Of a stretch of DNA of 64,000 bases, positions 32,748 to 42,189 are shown piece by piece. The DNA comes from Candidatus Sericytochromatia bacterium. Its GTDB lineage: Bacteria; Cyanobacteriota; Sericytochromatia; UBA7694. Positions within the stretch are counted from its first letter, which is position 1, and every line of letters begins with the position of its first letter. Both the position numbers and the translations under genes were made by a program. The DNA is taken from positions 1-64,000 of the forward strand of contig JADMKE010000017.1 of NCBI GenBank assembly GCA_018780035.1, given 5' to 3'. The notes below the pieces were generated by a model. It ran no database searches. It saw nothing but the letters and a program-made list of their open reading frames with translations, and was not told the DNA's origin.

Positions 32748-32969
32748 CCACTCGCTGTTTAACTAATCCGAAACAACTCAGCCTTTGACCTATATCAATT
32801 TTCAGCGAGGGATCTGGACATACAATTCAATCATCGGGCTCAACGGTCAAAATGAGTGTTGAAATGAAAAAGTTGGTAATGGATATGCAAAATGCCCAAT
32901 TGACGGTAAATGCGGTTCGCAGCTATTTATCGGGATGGATCAAACCGTGATCGGCAGGATGAAGCAACT

Positions 32970-33779
32970 GTGAAAATCGCAGTTGCCCTCAACAGCCACC
33001 TGATCTCTGAACATGCCGCGCTCTACGCTTTGCGCTATGCTCAGAGTCTGGGCTTGGGAGTGGAACTCCTGCACGTAAAAAACCCAGACGACCCGCTCAA
33101 AGAAGTCCAAGAGCGGGTCGCGCGCTTGCAAATAGAAGCCGGTAAATTGGGAATAATCCTGAGCTTTCGCCAATTAGAAGGCAAACCTGGCCCCAGCTTG
33201 GTCAAACAGATCCAAAGCCATTTTTACCACAGTGTCTTTTGCTCAACCCGCGCACACCCGCCCCGGCTTTTTACCAACTCGGTCTCGCAGTATTTGGTCA
33301 AAGCCCGATTGCCGTCTCAATTGGTGGTGGTCAGAATCAACCGGGTCAATTCGGTCTACCACTGTGAACGCTTGGGCATCTTTGGCGGACGCGGACAGCC
33401 CGATGTGCACCAAATGGCCTTGGGCATTGGGCTGGCGGCAGGCTATCAGGCCGAAATCCTCTTGGGCAACCCCCTGGAAATATCACGCAGGGCTTTGCAG
33501 CACCTGGATTTCCAGCAAACCCGTGAAGTCTTGCGGGCATCGGATCATGGTTTCCGCTCTTTGATCACCCTCTGCCAATTGGCCCAAGTTTCTGCTTCTG
33601 TGGCCCATATTCCCCATGGCGAAGATGCCCTGGATTTCTTTTTGAGCCGAAAAATTTCCCTTTTGGTGCTTTCGTCCCGAAAGCTTCCGCATCCGACCCG
33701 GCACCTGATGTCTGACCCGGTTGAAAACCTCTTTCATCTCAGCCCCGTCAATTGTATGATTCTCTACCCCAAAGTCTGA
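32970..33779 (+). CDS. Tandem universal-stress-protein (UspA-like) domain protein
   Basis: 269 residues from GTG 32970, chosen because AGGA lies upstream and KIAVALNSHLISEHAALYAL is a typical Usp first strand and helix; the frame is open upstream to 32910. Two Usp-like halves: residues about 1-125 end with LVVVRIN, and about 135-269 run from RLGIFGGRGQPDVHQMAL to NCMILYPKV. The ATP-binding G-x2-G-x9-G[ST] motif is not well preserved. The P-type ATPase begins 12 nt after its stop, so the protein probably modulates that pump. The 222-nt gap before it holds nothing clear. Confidence 0.72.
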   Translation: MKIAVALNSHLISEHAALYALRYAQSLGLGVELLHVKNPDDPLKEVQERVARLQIEAGKLGIILSFRQLEGKPGPSLVKQIQSHFYHSVFCSTRAHPPRLFTNSVSQYLVKARLPSQLVVVRINRVNSVYHCERLGIFGGRGQPDVHQMALGIGLAAGYQAEILLGNPLEISRRALQHLDFQQTREVLRASDHGFRSLITLCQLAQVSASVAHIPHGEDALDFFLSRKISLLVLSSRKLPHPTRHLMSDPVENLFHLSPVNCMILYPKV

Positions 33780-33791
33780 AAAAGGCCGCTT

Positions 33792-36464
33792 ATGAAATTG
33801 CATCAATTAACGATGGCCGAAGCCTTGCAACGTTTGGATTCCAGCCCAGAAGGATTGAGTGAAACCCGGGCCCAGAAAAGACTTGAAGAATTTGGGCCCA
33901 ACCGCATTGCCGCTCGCCCAGCCAAAAATTGGCTCAAAGCCTATTTGGCCCAATACCTGCAATTTTTTGCCCTGCTACTTGAAGTGGCATCAGGTCTGGC
34001 TTTTATCGCCGACTATTATGATCCCGGTCAGGGAAATAATGTCTTGGCCTGGGCCATTCTTGGCGCTGTGGTGGTCAATGCCAGTTTCTCCTTTTGGCAA
34101 GAATTTAAAGCCGACAAAGCCATGGAAGCCCTGATGAAGCTCATGCCCGCTTATAACCGTGTCTTGCGCTCTGGACGGGAGCAAAAGATTGAAGCCGCAA
34201 AGATAGTGCCTGGCGATATCGTCTTATTGGAAGAAGGCGATCGCATTCCCGCTGACGCCATTTTGCTCGAAGCCCATGCCTTGAGCATCAATTTATCCAC
34301 CCTCAATGGCGAGTCCAATCCTGCCGAACGCCGTTTGGGGCCGGATCCGACAGAGCGAGAACTGGAAGCTCACAACATTGTCTTTGCAGGCACGACAGTG
34401 GTCTCAGGTATTGGCAAAGCGGTGGTTTTTGCCACGGGCGCGGCCACAGAATTTGGCAAAATAGCCACCCTCACCCGCGATGTGCAAAAATCGGTTTCGC
34501 CCATGCAAAAAGAGATCATGGGTATCACCCGAATTTTGACCGTGATCGCCTTTGCGATGGGAATTGTGTTTTTGGTCTTGGGGCTGCTTTCAGGCAAAGG
34601 CTGGTTAACTGCCGCGATTTTCGCGCTTTCGCTGATTGTGGCCAATGTCCCCGAAGGGCTGTTGCCCACCATCACCCTGGCCCTTTCAATGGCCAGCCAG
34701 CGCATGGCCAAACGCAATGCCCTGGTCAAAAATCTCGATGCTGTAGAAACCTTGGGATCAGCCACTGTGATTTGTACCGACAAAACAGGCACCTTAACCC
34801 GCAACGAAATGACTGTCAAACATTTCTGGCTGCCAGGGGGTGAAACGATCGACTTAAGCGGGGAAGGCTATTTTGAAGGTGGGTCGTGGCAGACAGAAAG
34901 CCCCCAAGCAGACACCGAAGCACGCCTTCAGGCCCTGGTGATTGCCGCAGAAATGAACTTACATGCCCATATCGCGGAACAAGTGGCCTTGGGAGATCCG
35001 ACCGAATTGGCCCTGCTCACAGCCGTTGGAAAAGTCCCACACCCCGCCCTAAACTATCTGCGCACGGGCGAAATTCCATTTAGCAGTGAACGCAAAATGA
35101 TGTCGACCCTCTGCCAGGGAGAGACTCAAAACTGGCTCTTTGCCAAAGGGGCGCCCGAGGTCATTCTGGCGCTGTGTACAACCCAACTGGGCCGCGGAGG
35201 AGAACACATTGCTTTGGGGCCCGCAGAGCGCGAGCGCGTTGTCCAAGCCGCTGAAGTTTTTGAGTCCAAGGCCTTTCGGGTGCTGGCCTTGGCCCGTGGC
35301 AATGGCAGTGAAGAAAAAGATCTGACCCTGCTGGGGCTGGCGGCGATCATGGATTTGCCCCGGCCCGAAGTCGCAGATGCCATTCAGAGCTGTTATCAAG
35401 CCGGGATTCGCATTTTAATGATCACCGGCGACCATCCCCGCACGGCCCAGGCCCTGGCCCAAAAAATTGGCCTCAAGGTCGATAGCGTGATCACCGGCCG
35501 AGAATTGCGTACCTTGCCAGAGCAGGACTTGGCGCAAAAACTCAAAACAGAACATATTCTCTTTGCCCGCATGGAAAGCAGCCAAAAATTATTAATTGCC
35601 TCAGTCTTGCAGCGCAATGGCGAGATTGTCGCCATGACCGGAGATGGGGTAAATGACGCGCCTGCGCTGCGCAAAGCAGATATTGGCATTGCCATGGGCA
35701 TTGCCGGAACCGACGTCACCAAAGAGGCTGCAGACATGATTCTGCTCGACGATAATTTCAGGTCGATTGTGGCAGCCATCGAAGAGGGCCGCACGGTCTA
35801 TTTTAATATCAAAAAATTCTGCACCTATCACCTGACCTCCAACGTGCCAGAGATTCTGCCGTATATCTTTTCGTTTTTCTTTAAAATCCCCCTGCCGCTC
35901 TCGGTGATCCAGATTCTCTCCATCGATCTGGCTTCGGATCTGATCCCTGGGATTGCCTTGGGCTCGGAACCCCCCGAAGCCAATATCATGAAGCGCCCGC
36001 CGGTGAGTCGCAGCGAAAAAATCCTCGATTGGGAGGTGTTTAAACGCGGCTATTTCATGAATGGGTTGATTGAAATTTCGGCCTCGATGTTTGCCTTTTT
36101 GGGCTTTCTCTTTTTGCATGGCTGGGTCTATGGCGATTTGAGTATCAGCAACTCTCATTTTCACAGACAGGCCATGACCATGACCTTGCTCGGGGCTGTC
36201 ACCTGCCAGATGTTAAATGCCCTGACCTTGCGCTCTTATGAGTTTCCAATCTGGACCATCCGCTTCTTTTCCAATCCCTATTTGATCGGCGCCCTGGTCT
36301 TTGATCTTGTTTGGATCTGGCTGCTTTTAAACCTGCCATTGATGCAATTGATTTTTAATACCGCAGCGGTGCCCTGGCAGGATCTCTGGCTGCTCTTGCC
36401 TTTTCCCATTTTGCTCTTGTTCACCCACGAGAGTTACAAGCTCTGGAAGCGGCGAAAAATCTGA
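33792..36464 (+). CDS. P-type cation ATPase, P2 group with Na,K-ATPase-like (P2C) features
   Basis: 890 residues. N-terminal cation-ATPase domain, TGES-type actuator loop (LNGESNPAERR), phosphorylation site DKTGTLT with Asp at about 330, KGAPEVIL nucleotide site, TGDHPRTA and TGDGVNDAPALRKADIGIAMG hinge. Membrane helix 4 reads VANVPEGLLPT (Pro at about 287), the PEGLL form of Na,K/H,K-ATPases rather than PEGLP of Ca pumps. The M5-M6 region TSNVPEILPYIF and DLASDLIPGIALGSE and the following ANIMKRPP also align with Na,K-ATPase. It probably exports Na+ (possibly exchanging K+ or H+). No beta subunit is seen. Co-transcribed with the Usp protein. Confidence 0.88.
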   Translation: MKLHQLTMAEALQRLDSSPEGLSETRAQKRLEEFGPNRIAARPAKNWLKAYLAQYLQFFALLLEVASGLAFIADYYDPGQGNNVLAWAILGAVVVNASFSFWQEFKADKAMEALMKLMPAYNRVLRSGREQKIEAAKIVPGDIVLLEEGDRIPADAILLEAHALSINLSTLNGESNPAERRLGPDPTERELEAHNIVFAGTTVVSGIGKAVVFATGAATEFGKIATLTRDVQKSVSPMQKEIMGITRILTVIAFAMGIVFLVLGLLSGKGWLTAAIFALSLIVANVPEGLLPTITLALSMASQRMAKRNALVKNLDAVETLGSATVICTDKTGTLTRNEMTVKHFWLPGGETIDLSGEGYFEGGSWQTESPQADTEARLQALVIAAEMNLHAHIAEQVALGDPTELALLTAVGKVPHPALNYLRTGEIPFSSERKMMSTLCQGETQNWLFAKGAPEVILALCTTQLGRGGEHIALGPAERERVVQAAEVFESKAFRVLALARGNGSEEKDLTLLGLAAIMDLPRPEVADAIQSCYQAGIRILMITGDHPRTAQALAQKIGLKVDSVITGRELRTLPEQDLAQKLKTEHILFARMESSQKLLIASVLQRNGEIVAMTGDGVNDAPALRKADIGIAMGIAGTDVTKEAADMILLDDNFRSIVAAIEEGRTVYFNIKKFCTYHLTSNVPEILPYIFSFFFKIPLPLSVIQILSIDLASDLIPGIALGSEPPEANIMKRPPVSRSEKILDWEVFKRGYFMNGLIEISASMFAFLGFLFLHGWVYGDLSISNSHFHRQAMTMTLLGAVTCQMLNALTLRSYEFPIWTIRFFSNPYLIGALVFDLVWIWLLLNLPLMQLIFNTAAVPWQDLWLLLPFPILLLFTHESYKLWKRRKI

Positions 36465-36512
36465 ATTTTTGCGCTCAAAGTCGTTGAACAAAGGGGATTT
36501 GGTCTTTAATAA

Positions 36513-36556
36513 TTGACCATATTGACTATATTATATTTTTTGGTCATAATGGTCAT
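36513..36556 (+). promoter_or_regulatory. Promoter with overlapping inverted-repeat operator for TetR/ABC operon
   Basis: TTGACT (36522-36527), 17 nt, CATAAT (36545-36550), then 6 nt to ATG 36557. Half-sites TGACCATATTGAC (36514-36526) and GTCATAATGGTCA (36543-36555) are near-perfect inverted copies covering the -35 and -10. Binding of the encoded TetR repressor here would shut off the operon. Confidence 0.65.
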
Positions 36557-37174
36557 ATGAGTAAAAACACCGAACGCGATAGCAGAGAAACCCGAATTTT
36601 GAGTATGGCCAAACGCCATTTTGAGACCTATGGCTATAAAAAAACCACCATTGATGGCCTGGTTCAGGCTGTGGGAATTGCCAAAGGCACATTTTTTCTG
36701 CATTTTAAAAGCAAAGAAGCGCTGCTGCTGGCCGTCTATGCCAAGATACGCGACGAAGCCATGCAGGATTATCTCAAAGTCATGCAAACAGCTTCAGGGC
36801 CGGCCCAAAAAGTTGAGTCTCTGTTGCGCTTTGCTTTGGAACAATTGGCCAAACAGCCGCTTTTTCAAAAATTGGAAAACGATCCCGAAGCGGATCTCTT
36901 TCGCCGAATTTTAGATCTCCCAGATAGCCAAGCAGAGCTGGATCAGGCTTTGGCCATGTTGCGAAATTTATTACAAGCCGGCATCGATGCTGGGGAGTTG
37001 CGGCCAGATCTCGATCTCGAAGTTCTGCCGTATATATTGGGCTCGCTTAAATTTTTGATGTTGCACCCCGAAATGATCAGTGGCGATGGGCGCTTGCCGA
37101 TCTCCCGGTATATTGATGGACTTGTGCAATTGACCATGCAAGGTCTTTTAAAAGGAGGTTCTCACCATGACTGA
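36557..37174 (+). CDS. TetR-family regulator of the adjacent ABC exporter
   Basis: 205 residues. The N-terminal helix-turn-helix is RILSMAKRHFETYGYKKTTI followed by LVQAVGIAKGTFFLHFKSKE (about 15-58). The C-terminal ligand domain is variable. The ABC ATPase gene starts 8 nt before its stop, so all four genes (to 39497) form one operon. The promoter overlaps an inverted repeat, consistent with autorepression relieved by an exported compound. The ATG has no Shine-Dalgarno and lies 6 nt after the -10, suggesting a leaderless mRNA. Confidence 0.88.
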   Translation: MSKNTERDSRETRILSMAKRHFETYGYKKTTIDGLVQAVGIAKGTFFLHFKSKEALLLAVYAKIRDEAMQDYLKVMQTASGPAQKVESLLRFALEQLAKQPLFQKLENDPEADLFRRILDLPDSQAELDQALAMLRNLLQAGIDAGELRPDLDLEVLPYILGSLKFLMLHPEMISGDGRLPISRYIDGLVQLTMQGLLKGGSHHD

Positions 37175-37916
37175 AGCGGCTATTCAACTTGAAAACCTGA
37201 GCAAAAATTTTGGCCAATTTAAAGCCGTCGAAAATGTCTCATTGCAGATCAAAAGCGGAGATGTTTTTGGCTTTATGGGTCACAATGGGGCAGGCAAAAC
37301 CACCACTTTGCACATGCTTTTGGGCCTGTTAAAACCCAGTTCGGGCCAGGCCCGTGTTTTGGGCCTGGATATAGTCAAAGACACCCTCAAAATCCGCCGT
37401 CTCTGTGGTTTTTTACCCGCCAATTATAATCTGCCCAAAGACATGACTCCTCACAGTTTTTTGACGTATATCGCAGCCATGTTTGGAGAAGGCGGTCCGA
37501 GCATTGAGGGCCGGATCGCTGAATTGCTCGAACGGTTTGGGCTGAGCGCTGTCGCAGACAAAAAGCTGGGGGGATTTTCGACAGGCATGAGCCAGAAAGT
37601 GGGATTGGCACAGGCCTTGCTCAATCAGCCCCGTTTGCTCTTTTTAGATGAACCCACCGCTGGCTTGGATCCCCTGGGCCGCCATGATTTATTAAAATAC
37701 ATTCAATCCCTGGCTCAGGACCAGGGTGTGACGGTGCTCTTCTCAACCCATATTCTCAGCGATATCGAGAGTATTTGCCAACATGTGGCCATATTGCACC
37801 AAGGACGCCTGCTCGCCAATGGCCCCCTGCAAGCCTTAAAAGCAGCCCACAAATCCGAAAAAATGGATGATCTCTACCTCACATTGGTCAAGGGATCTAA
37901 AGATGAGAACCCCTGA
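37167..37916 (+). CDS. ABC exporter ATP-binding protein
   Basis: 249 residues, single nucleotide-binding domain. Walker A GHNGAGKTTT (about 38-47), Q-loop region, signature FSTGMSQKVGLAQAL, Walker B LLFLDEPTAGLD and H-loop STHILSD. The sequence belongs to the ABC-2 exporter group (CcmA/NatA-like). AAAGGAGG precedes the ATG. It overlaps TetR by 8 nt and the first permease by 14 nt, showing translational coupling. With two different permeases it should form a heteromeric exporter. Confidence 0.92.
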   Translation: MTEAAIQLENLSKNFGQFKAVENVSLQIKSGDVFGFMGHNGAGKTTTLHMLLGLLKPSSGQARVLGLDIVKDTLKIRRLCGFLPANYNLPKDMTPHSFLTYIAAMFGEGGPSIEGRIAELLERFGLSAVADKKLGGFSTGMSQKVGLAQALLNQPRLLFLDEPTAGLDPLGRHDLLKYIQSLAQDQGVTVLFSTHILSDIESICQHVAILHQGRLLANGPLQALKAAHKSEKMDDLYLTLVKGSKDENP

Positions 37917-38724
37917 GCCCATTTTGCACCTGCCCAAATTTAACTGGAGATGGCTCTGGCAAGAGTATCTCTCCCTTTTGGGCAGTCGCCGCAGCAAAGG
38001 GGTTTTGGCTCTGTTTTTAATGGCCCTGCTGGCCACCCCCTTTGTGCTGGAAAAACCGCCCGCTGAATTGGTGCATTTTATTGGGCAATGGCTGGGCATG
38101 GACAATGCCCGCTTTAAATTGGTGCTCTTTGCCTGGACCGATCTATCGATGAATAAATTGGCAGTCCTTTCAGGTTTGGCATTGGCGAGTGGCCTGCTGG
38201 TAAGTGAACAGGCCAAAGGCCTACTGACCTTACTCAGAAGCAAACCCGTCAGTTTGGCGACGATCTTTGGCATCAAATTACTGGCTGCGGTGGGGGTATT
38301 TGTGACCTGGTACACTCTGGTTTCGCTGCTCGCTCTGTTGAGCTATGCCTCGATCATTCCCGAATTCTCACATTTGGCTTTTTTAGCCTTGAGCCTCACC
38401 CATATTGGGGCGGGCATCTTTTCTGTTTGTCTGTGTGGCTTGATGGCCCTCTGTTTTCAACGCCGCCTGAATGCCATGGTCACAGCCACTTTTTTGCTTT
38501 TTCTGTTGATCGGAACCGCTTTTTTGGGCTTTTACAATCCCCATTTGCTCTGGCTGGTGCAATTTAATCCTTTTTACCATGGTGTCTCGATTGTGACTCA
38601 AATTCAGGATTTGAGCATCTGGGCCGTGCTGCAACGGATCTTGACCCTTATGCTGTTTAATGGCGTCATTTGGGGCTTGGGCCTATGGCGGGCACAGATC
38701 TTGGAAAAAAGGGAGGCCTTTTGA
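37903..38724 (+). CDS. ABC-2-type permease, first subunit
   Basis: 273 residues with about six hydrophobic helices (e.g. GVLALFLMALLATPFVL, VSLLALLSYASII, ATFLLFLLIGTAFLGFY). ATG 37903 lies inside the ATPase gene's last codons and is preferred over an earlier in-frame codon because the upstream residues would lie in the ATPase overlap. The motif LASGLLVSEQAKGLLTLLRS resembles the conserved cytoplasmic coupling segment of ABC-2 permeases (EQ...G-LLLS-KP), which also occurs in the next gene. Substrate unknown. Confidence 0.85.
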   Translation: MRTPEPILHLPKFNWRWLWQEYLSLLGSRRSKGVLALFLMALLATPFVLEKPPAELVHFIGQWLGMDNARFKLVLFAWTDLSMNKLAVLSGLALASGLLVSEQAKGLLTLLRSKPVSLATIFGIKLLAAVGVFVTWYTLVSLLALLSYASIIPEFSHLAFLALSLTHIGAGIFSVCLCGLMALCFQRRLNAMVTATFLLFLLIGTAFLGFYNPHLLWLVQFNPFYHGVSIVTQIQDLSIWAVLQRILTLMLFNGVIWGLGLWRAQILEKREAF

Positions 38725-39497
38725 TGAACCGCTTGATGCAATTGGAGTTTCAAAAACAGCCCAAACGCTGGCAGGGAATATTGGTGAGTTTTAACCTGTT
38801 AACTGCTTTTTTGGTCTCGTTCATTTTGCCCCGGATGCCCGAAAACATCTTTGCATTTTTGGCCCGTTTTTTCAAAATGAACAACCAAACGGAAATGATT
38901 CTGCTCAACGATTATTTGGGGCTGTATGTGGTGGTTTTCTGGGTGGCTTTTTTTGAATATTTGAGCATTTTTGTGATTCCGGCAGAAGAGGGTTATCTCC
39001 AGCTCTTACTCTCAAAACCCCTGACCAAGCGGCAATACCTCTTGAATAAATTGATTCCCGCCTTGAGCAGTGCCTTGGGTTGGGGGCTTTGCTTGATGGT
39101 CGGCACTGGCCTGGGTATTGCCGTAATCAACGGTTTAAGCGACTTTCAGCTCGGCAATTACTTGGCGATTTCGGGCATTTGTGTGGCCCTCGGTCTGTTG
39201 ATGGGATTCTTGACCCTGTTTTTATTGCTCTGGTTCAAAGATACGTATAATGCCATTTTGATTGGCTTTGCCGTTTGGCTGATTCCAATTTTGCCTTCAG
39301 CGCTGTTTATGTACCGTCCAGACATCTTTGTGGCAATCCCCTGGCTGCGTTGGATATTGGTTTTTCCTGCCAATTTGATCTGGTTGGGAGAACAGAGTCA
39401 GTTATTTGCTTTATGGTTGATACCAGCTTTGGGACTGCTCTCTACAGGCCTGGTTCTTTTGACAGCCACGGTGTGGGAGTCCCAAGATTTGGTATAA
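38724..39497 (+). CDS. ABC-2-type permease, second subunit
   Basis: 257 residues, about six membrane helices. The coupling segment IPAEEGYLQLLLSKPLTKRQYLLNK (about 90-115) is diagnostic for ABC-2 permeases of the ABC2_membrane_2/5 type. The start ATG shares bases with the previous stop (TGATG) and has GGGAGG upstream. The operon ends here, with the convergent 888-residue gene only 11 nt away and no terminator visible. Confidence 0.86.
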   Translation: MNRLMQLEFQKQPKRWQGILVSFNLLTAFLVSFILPRMPENIFAFLARFFKMNNQTEMILLNDYLGLYVVVFWVAFFEYLSIFVIPAEEGYLQLLLSKPLTKRQYLLNKLIPALSSALGWGLCLMVGTGLGIAVINGLSDFQLGNYLAISGICVALGLLMGFLTLFLLLWFKDTYNAILIGFAVWLIPILPSALFMYRPDIFVAIPWLRWILVFPANLIWLGEQSQLFALWLIPALGLLSTGLVLLTATVWESQDLV

Positions 39498-39508
39498 ATC
39501 AAGCGGGT

Positions 39509-42175
39509 TTATGTGGCCTCTGAAACCTGTTTGATTTGCTTTTCGAGCAAACGCATATCCGATTTGGCCTCTTGCAAAATCTGCACAAGGGCTTTTTTGT
39601 CGTTTTCTGGCAGATGCTGCCCACTGTCTAAGGCTGTTTGGGTCTCGTTTATTACGGTTGTAACAGCGGCCATGCGGCTTTGCAATTGGCTGAGATTGAG
39701 ATTCGACTCCCGTGTCTCGACATCGAGACGGTCGGGAGCTGGGTTGGCCACTTTTTGCTGCAATTCTTGGTGCAGTTTTTGCTTATTGGCATCGTGTTGG
39801 CGCAGATCGGTTTCGCTGTGTCCGAAATCGGCAAAAGCCTTAACGGCTGTGGCGGGCAAGCGCAATTCCTCTTGGCCCACGCCTTTGCTTCCGAGGCTGA
39901 CCGTCAGCTTCTCCAATTCAACCCCCTTGGATTGTAAGCTGCGCAGGGTTTGGCCAGTTTGGTGCAAGTTGGGCTGGTAATGCCCACTTTGGTCTGAGAG
40001 AATTTCGATTTGGCCTTTGGGAAACTGCGCTTCGAGCAGATTGTGCAAAATCTGAGGCAAAACCGCTTGTTTAAATGCGCCCAGGTCTTGGGCTTTGCTT
40101 TTGGCAAACTGGGTCTGTAATTTGCCAGTGAGGCCACTTAAAGGCGTTTGCTGGGGGTCTTTGACAAAGACCTCATTGATTAAATCTGTGCGGGCTTGTT
40201 TCAGGTTTTGCAATTGGCTCTCTTGCTCAGGGCTGCGCGAGGGAGTGCTTTCTGCTTTTTCAATCTGCTGATTGAGTTCGGGCAGACGCTCGGCTTTAAA
40301 TTGTTCAATAAAACGCCTTTCAACTTGGGTTTGGGCTGTTTTATTGATCTGCTGGTTAAATTTTTGCAAATCAAAGGGCACATTGGCCCGATTAAAATCA
40401 GTCGTTCCAAAAGCAGTCTGGCGCTCTTCCTGCGACATATACGGCGTGGTCGGAGCAATCACAAATTCCTGTTGCAGATCTTGCAATTGAGAACCGATCC
40501 GCAATTCGCCCCCACCACTGACATTTTCGCCATTGAGCAGGGTTGTGTGGTGGATTTTGGCGTCGCTGATCACCGCATGCCCATCGGGCAGAGTGAGATC
40601 GCGTTTGGTTTGATCCATGCTGTAGATTTCGCCCGATGGGCTCATGACAAAGATCAAGCGGTTAAAGGGTTTTGCCCCTTTTTTCATCATTGCCCCAGAG
40701 AGACCCGGCTGGGTATCTGCCACCATGGGTCCGGTATGGGCCAGCATTTTTTCGAGCTGGGGCAAAAGCTGCTTTTCGGCTTTGCCCAGGGCCTGTTTGG
40801 CGGCCTCAATTTTGTTTGCAGGTGCATTGGCCTGAACCAAGGCCTGATGGTGATTCCAAGCCTTGCCCAGCGGGGCAAAAGCTTTGTGAAAAGCAGTTTG
40901 TTTGGCTTGGATCTGCTTGAGTTCTGACTGCAAACTTTTGACCAGCGTTTTGTCGCGCAGAACGTCAGGTAAAGTCAGACGCCCTTCCAGCTTGGTCGCT
41001 TGTTTGCCCAGATCTTCGTATTGTTTGAGCAAAGTGGTACTGGCCACGCCGTCATGAATATTGACCCGGTTGAGTACCTGGGTAATCTGGCTGCTGAAGA
41101 AGAGGGTTTCTTCTTTGTGGGAGACAAAGGTTCGCTCATACTGGGTTTCAACGCCAGAACCCAGCGGGTGAACAGTCCCCGTTTTTTGATAGAGGTCCAA
41201 GCGCTCTTTTTGTTGGTAATCACCTTTGACAGGATTGACGGTGAGCGAGACCAAATTGCGCACAACCTGGGGATGGGTACTGGCATCAAAATGGGTGGGT
41301 TTGGGGGTCTCAGTGGGGGTTCCTGTACGCTCATACTCGCTGTGATTTTCACTGGTGGGTTCATCAAGCGGGAGTCCATCTCTGTCAGAGGTAACCTGGT
41401 AATTGGGATCGTGCTTCGCCGTCTCAACCCGCAATAGCCCAGGCTCTGGCTTCGAAGGCACAAAAGACGCCGTTTTGTTATAATTTGACACGGTCTCAGA
41501 AGGGATTCTCTGCTCAGAGCCCTCTATTTCAGTCGGTGTCTCTGAATGACTTTCAGCCTCTTCATATTCCTCTGGAGGGGAGTGTTGCTGTCCGCGATTC
41601 GGATCTTTGCTGCCTTCTTTTTGGCCCTCTTTTTGACCTTCCTTTTGGCCTTCATTTTGACCTTCCTTTTCACGCTCTTTGTCTCTTTCTTTTTCTGAGA
41701 CCTGTTCCTGGATGTGTTCTAGTGGCTTTTCTTGAGAGAGAGACTCCTGTTGCTGCACCCCAGAGCGCTCTTCACTTTTTTCACTGGAAGACGTCTCTTC
41801 GCTTTCGTTTTCTTCCTCTGCGTTTTCGGCTTTTTTGGTCTTGATGGGTGCATCCAGCTCAGACTCTGGATTTGGGCCTGTTGTCGGGGCTGCATGTTTG
41901 TTTAAAAAATTTAAACGGGGTTGGTTGCCGGTTTGCACCACACCTTTTTTCCAGATCGTCTGGGTAATACTCGTTTGTTGACTGGGAGAAGAGAGCTGTT
42001 TGAGTTGTTGTAAATTTTTGTTCGCCACGGTGCGTTTGAGAAAAGCAGCGGGTTTGGCTGTAGAAGGTTGAACAGCACTTGGGGGAGTAGGAACAGGGGG
42101 TTTGGGAGCTAGAGGCTTGCTTGTAATCGGCTGTTGCTGAGGTGAAGGAGGAGGGGTGGGGCCAGTAATGGGCAT
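39509..42175 (-). CDS. Large disordered/coiled-coil protein of unknown function (888 residues)
   Basis: The first 330 residues are low-complexity: a Pro-rich start (PSPQQQPITSKPLAPKPPVP), Glu/Ser-rich blocks and a GQKE tandem repeat. Residues about 330-520 are helical (LLKQYEDLGKQATKLEGRL, KQALGKAEKQLLPQLEKMLA). A compact central region (about 515-590) contains RLIFVMSPSGEIYSMDQT and HHTTLLNGENVSGGGELRIG, like a host of 'virulence-plasmid/polymorphic toxin' accessory modules but unassigned. The C-terminal third is coiled coil. No signal peptide or membrane helix. The TPR protein lies 14 nt upstream in the same direction, so the two are co-expressed and may interact. No known family recognised. 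Confidence 0.65.
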   Translation of the reverse strand: MPITGPTPPPSPQQQPITSKPLAPKPPVPTPPSAVQPSTAKPAAFLKRTVANKNLQQLKQLSSPSQQTSITQTIWKKGVVQTGNQPRLNFLNKHAAPTTGPNPESELDAPIKTKKAENAEEENESEETSSSEKSEERSGVQQQESLSQEKPLEHIQEQVSEKERDKEREKEGQNEGQKEGQKEGQKEGSKDPNRGQQHSPPEEYEEAESHSETPTEIEGSEQRIPSETVSNYNKTASFVPSKPEPGLLRVETAKHDPNYQVTSDRDGLPLDEPTSENHSEYERTGTPTETPKPTHFDASTHPQVVRNLVSLTVNPVKGDYQQKERLDLYQKTGTVHPLGSGVETQYERTFVSHKEETLFFSSQITQVLNRVNIHDGVASTTLLKQYEDLGKQATKLEGRLTLPDVLRDKTLVKSLQSELKQIQAKQTAFHKAFAPLGKAWNHHQALVQANAPANKIEAAKQALGKAEKQLLPQLEKMLAHTGPMVADTQPGLSGAMMKKGAKPFNRLIFVMSPSGEIYSMDQTKRDLTLPDGHAVISDAKIHHTTLLNGENVSGGGELRIGSQLQDLQQEFVIAPTTPYMSQEERQTAFGTTDFNRANVPFDLQKFNQQINKTAQTQVERRFIEQFKAERLPELNQQIEKAESTPSRSPEQESQLQNLKQARTDLINEVFVKDPQQTPLSGLTGKLQTQFAKSKAQDLGAFKQAVLPQILHNLLEAQFPKGQIEILSDQSGHYQPNLHQTGQTLRSLQSKGVELEKLTVSLGSKGVGQEELRLPATAVKAFADFGHSETDLRQHDANKQKLHQELQQKVANPAPDRLDVETRESNLNLSQLQSRMAAVTTVINETQTALDSGQHLPENDKKALVQILQEAKSDMRLLEKQIKQVSEAT
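41612..41666. repeat. 12-nt tandem repeat coding for GQKE units
   Basis: About four and a half copies of a 12-nt unit (minus strand GAAGGCCAAAAA-like) encode EGQNEGQKEGQKEGQKEG within the 888-residue protein. Copy-number slippage here stays in frame. Confidence 0.7.
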
Positions 42176-42189
42176 AGGAAAATCTTCCT

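Noticed and set aside
32852..32950. Short open frame of 32 codons (MSVEMKKLVMDMQNAQLTVN...) upstream of the Usp gene, possibly a remnant of a larger gene
   Set aside because: No Shine-Dalgarno, no family recognised, and it overlaps the longer Usp frame in another phase. Not enough to call a gene or pseudogene.
40196..40927. 243-codon open frame on the plus strand opposite the 888-residue protein
   Set aside because: Shadow of a Gln/Leu-rich coding region in the opposite phase; no Shine-Dalgarno or domain.
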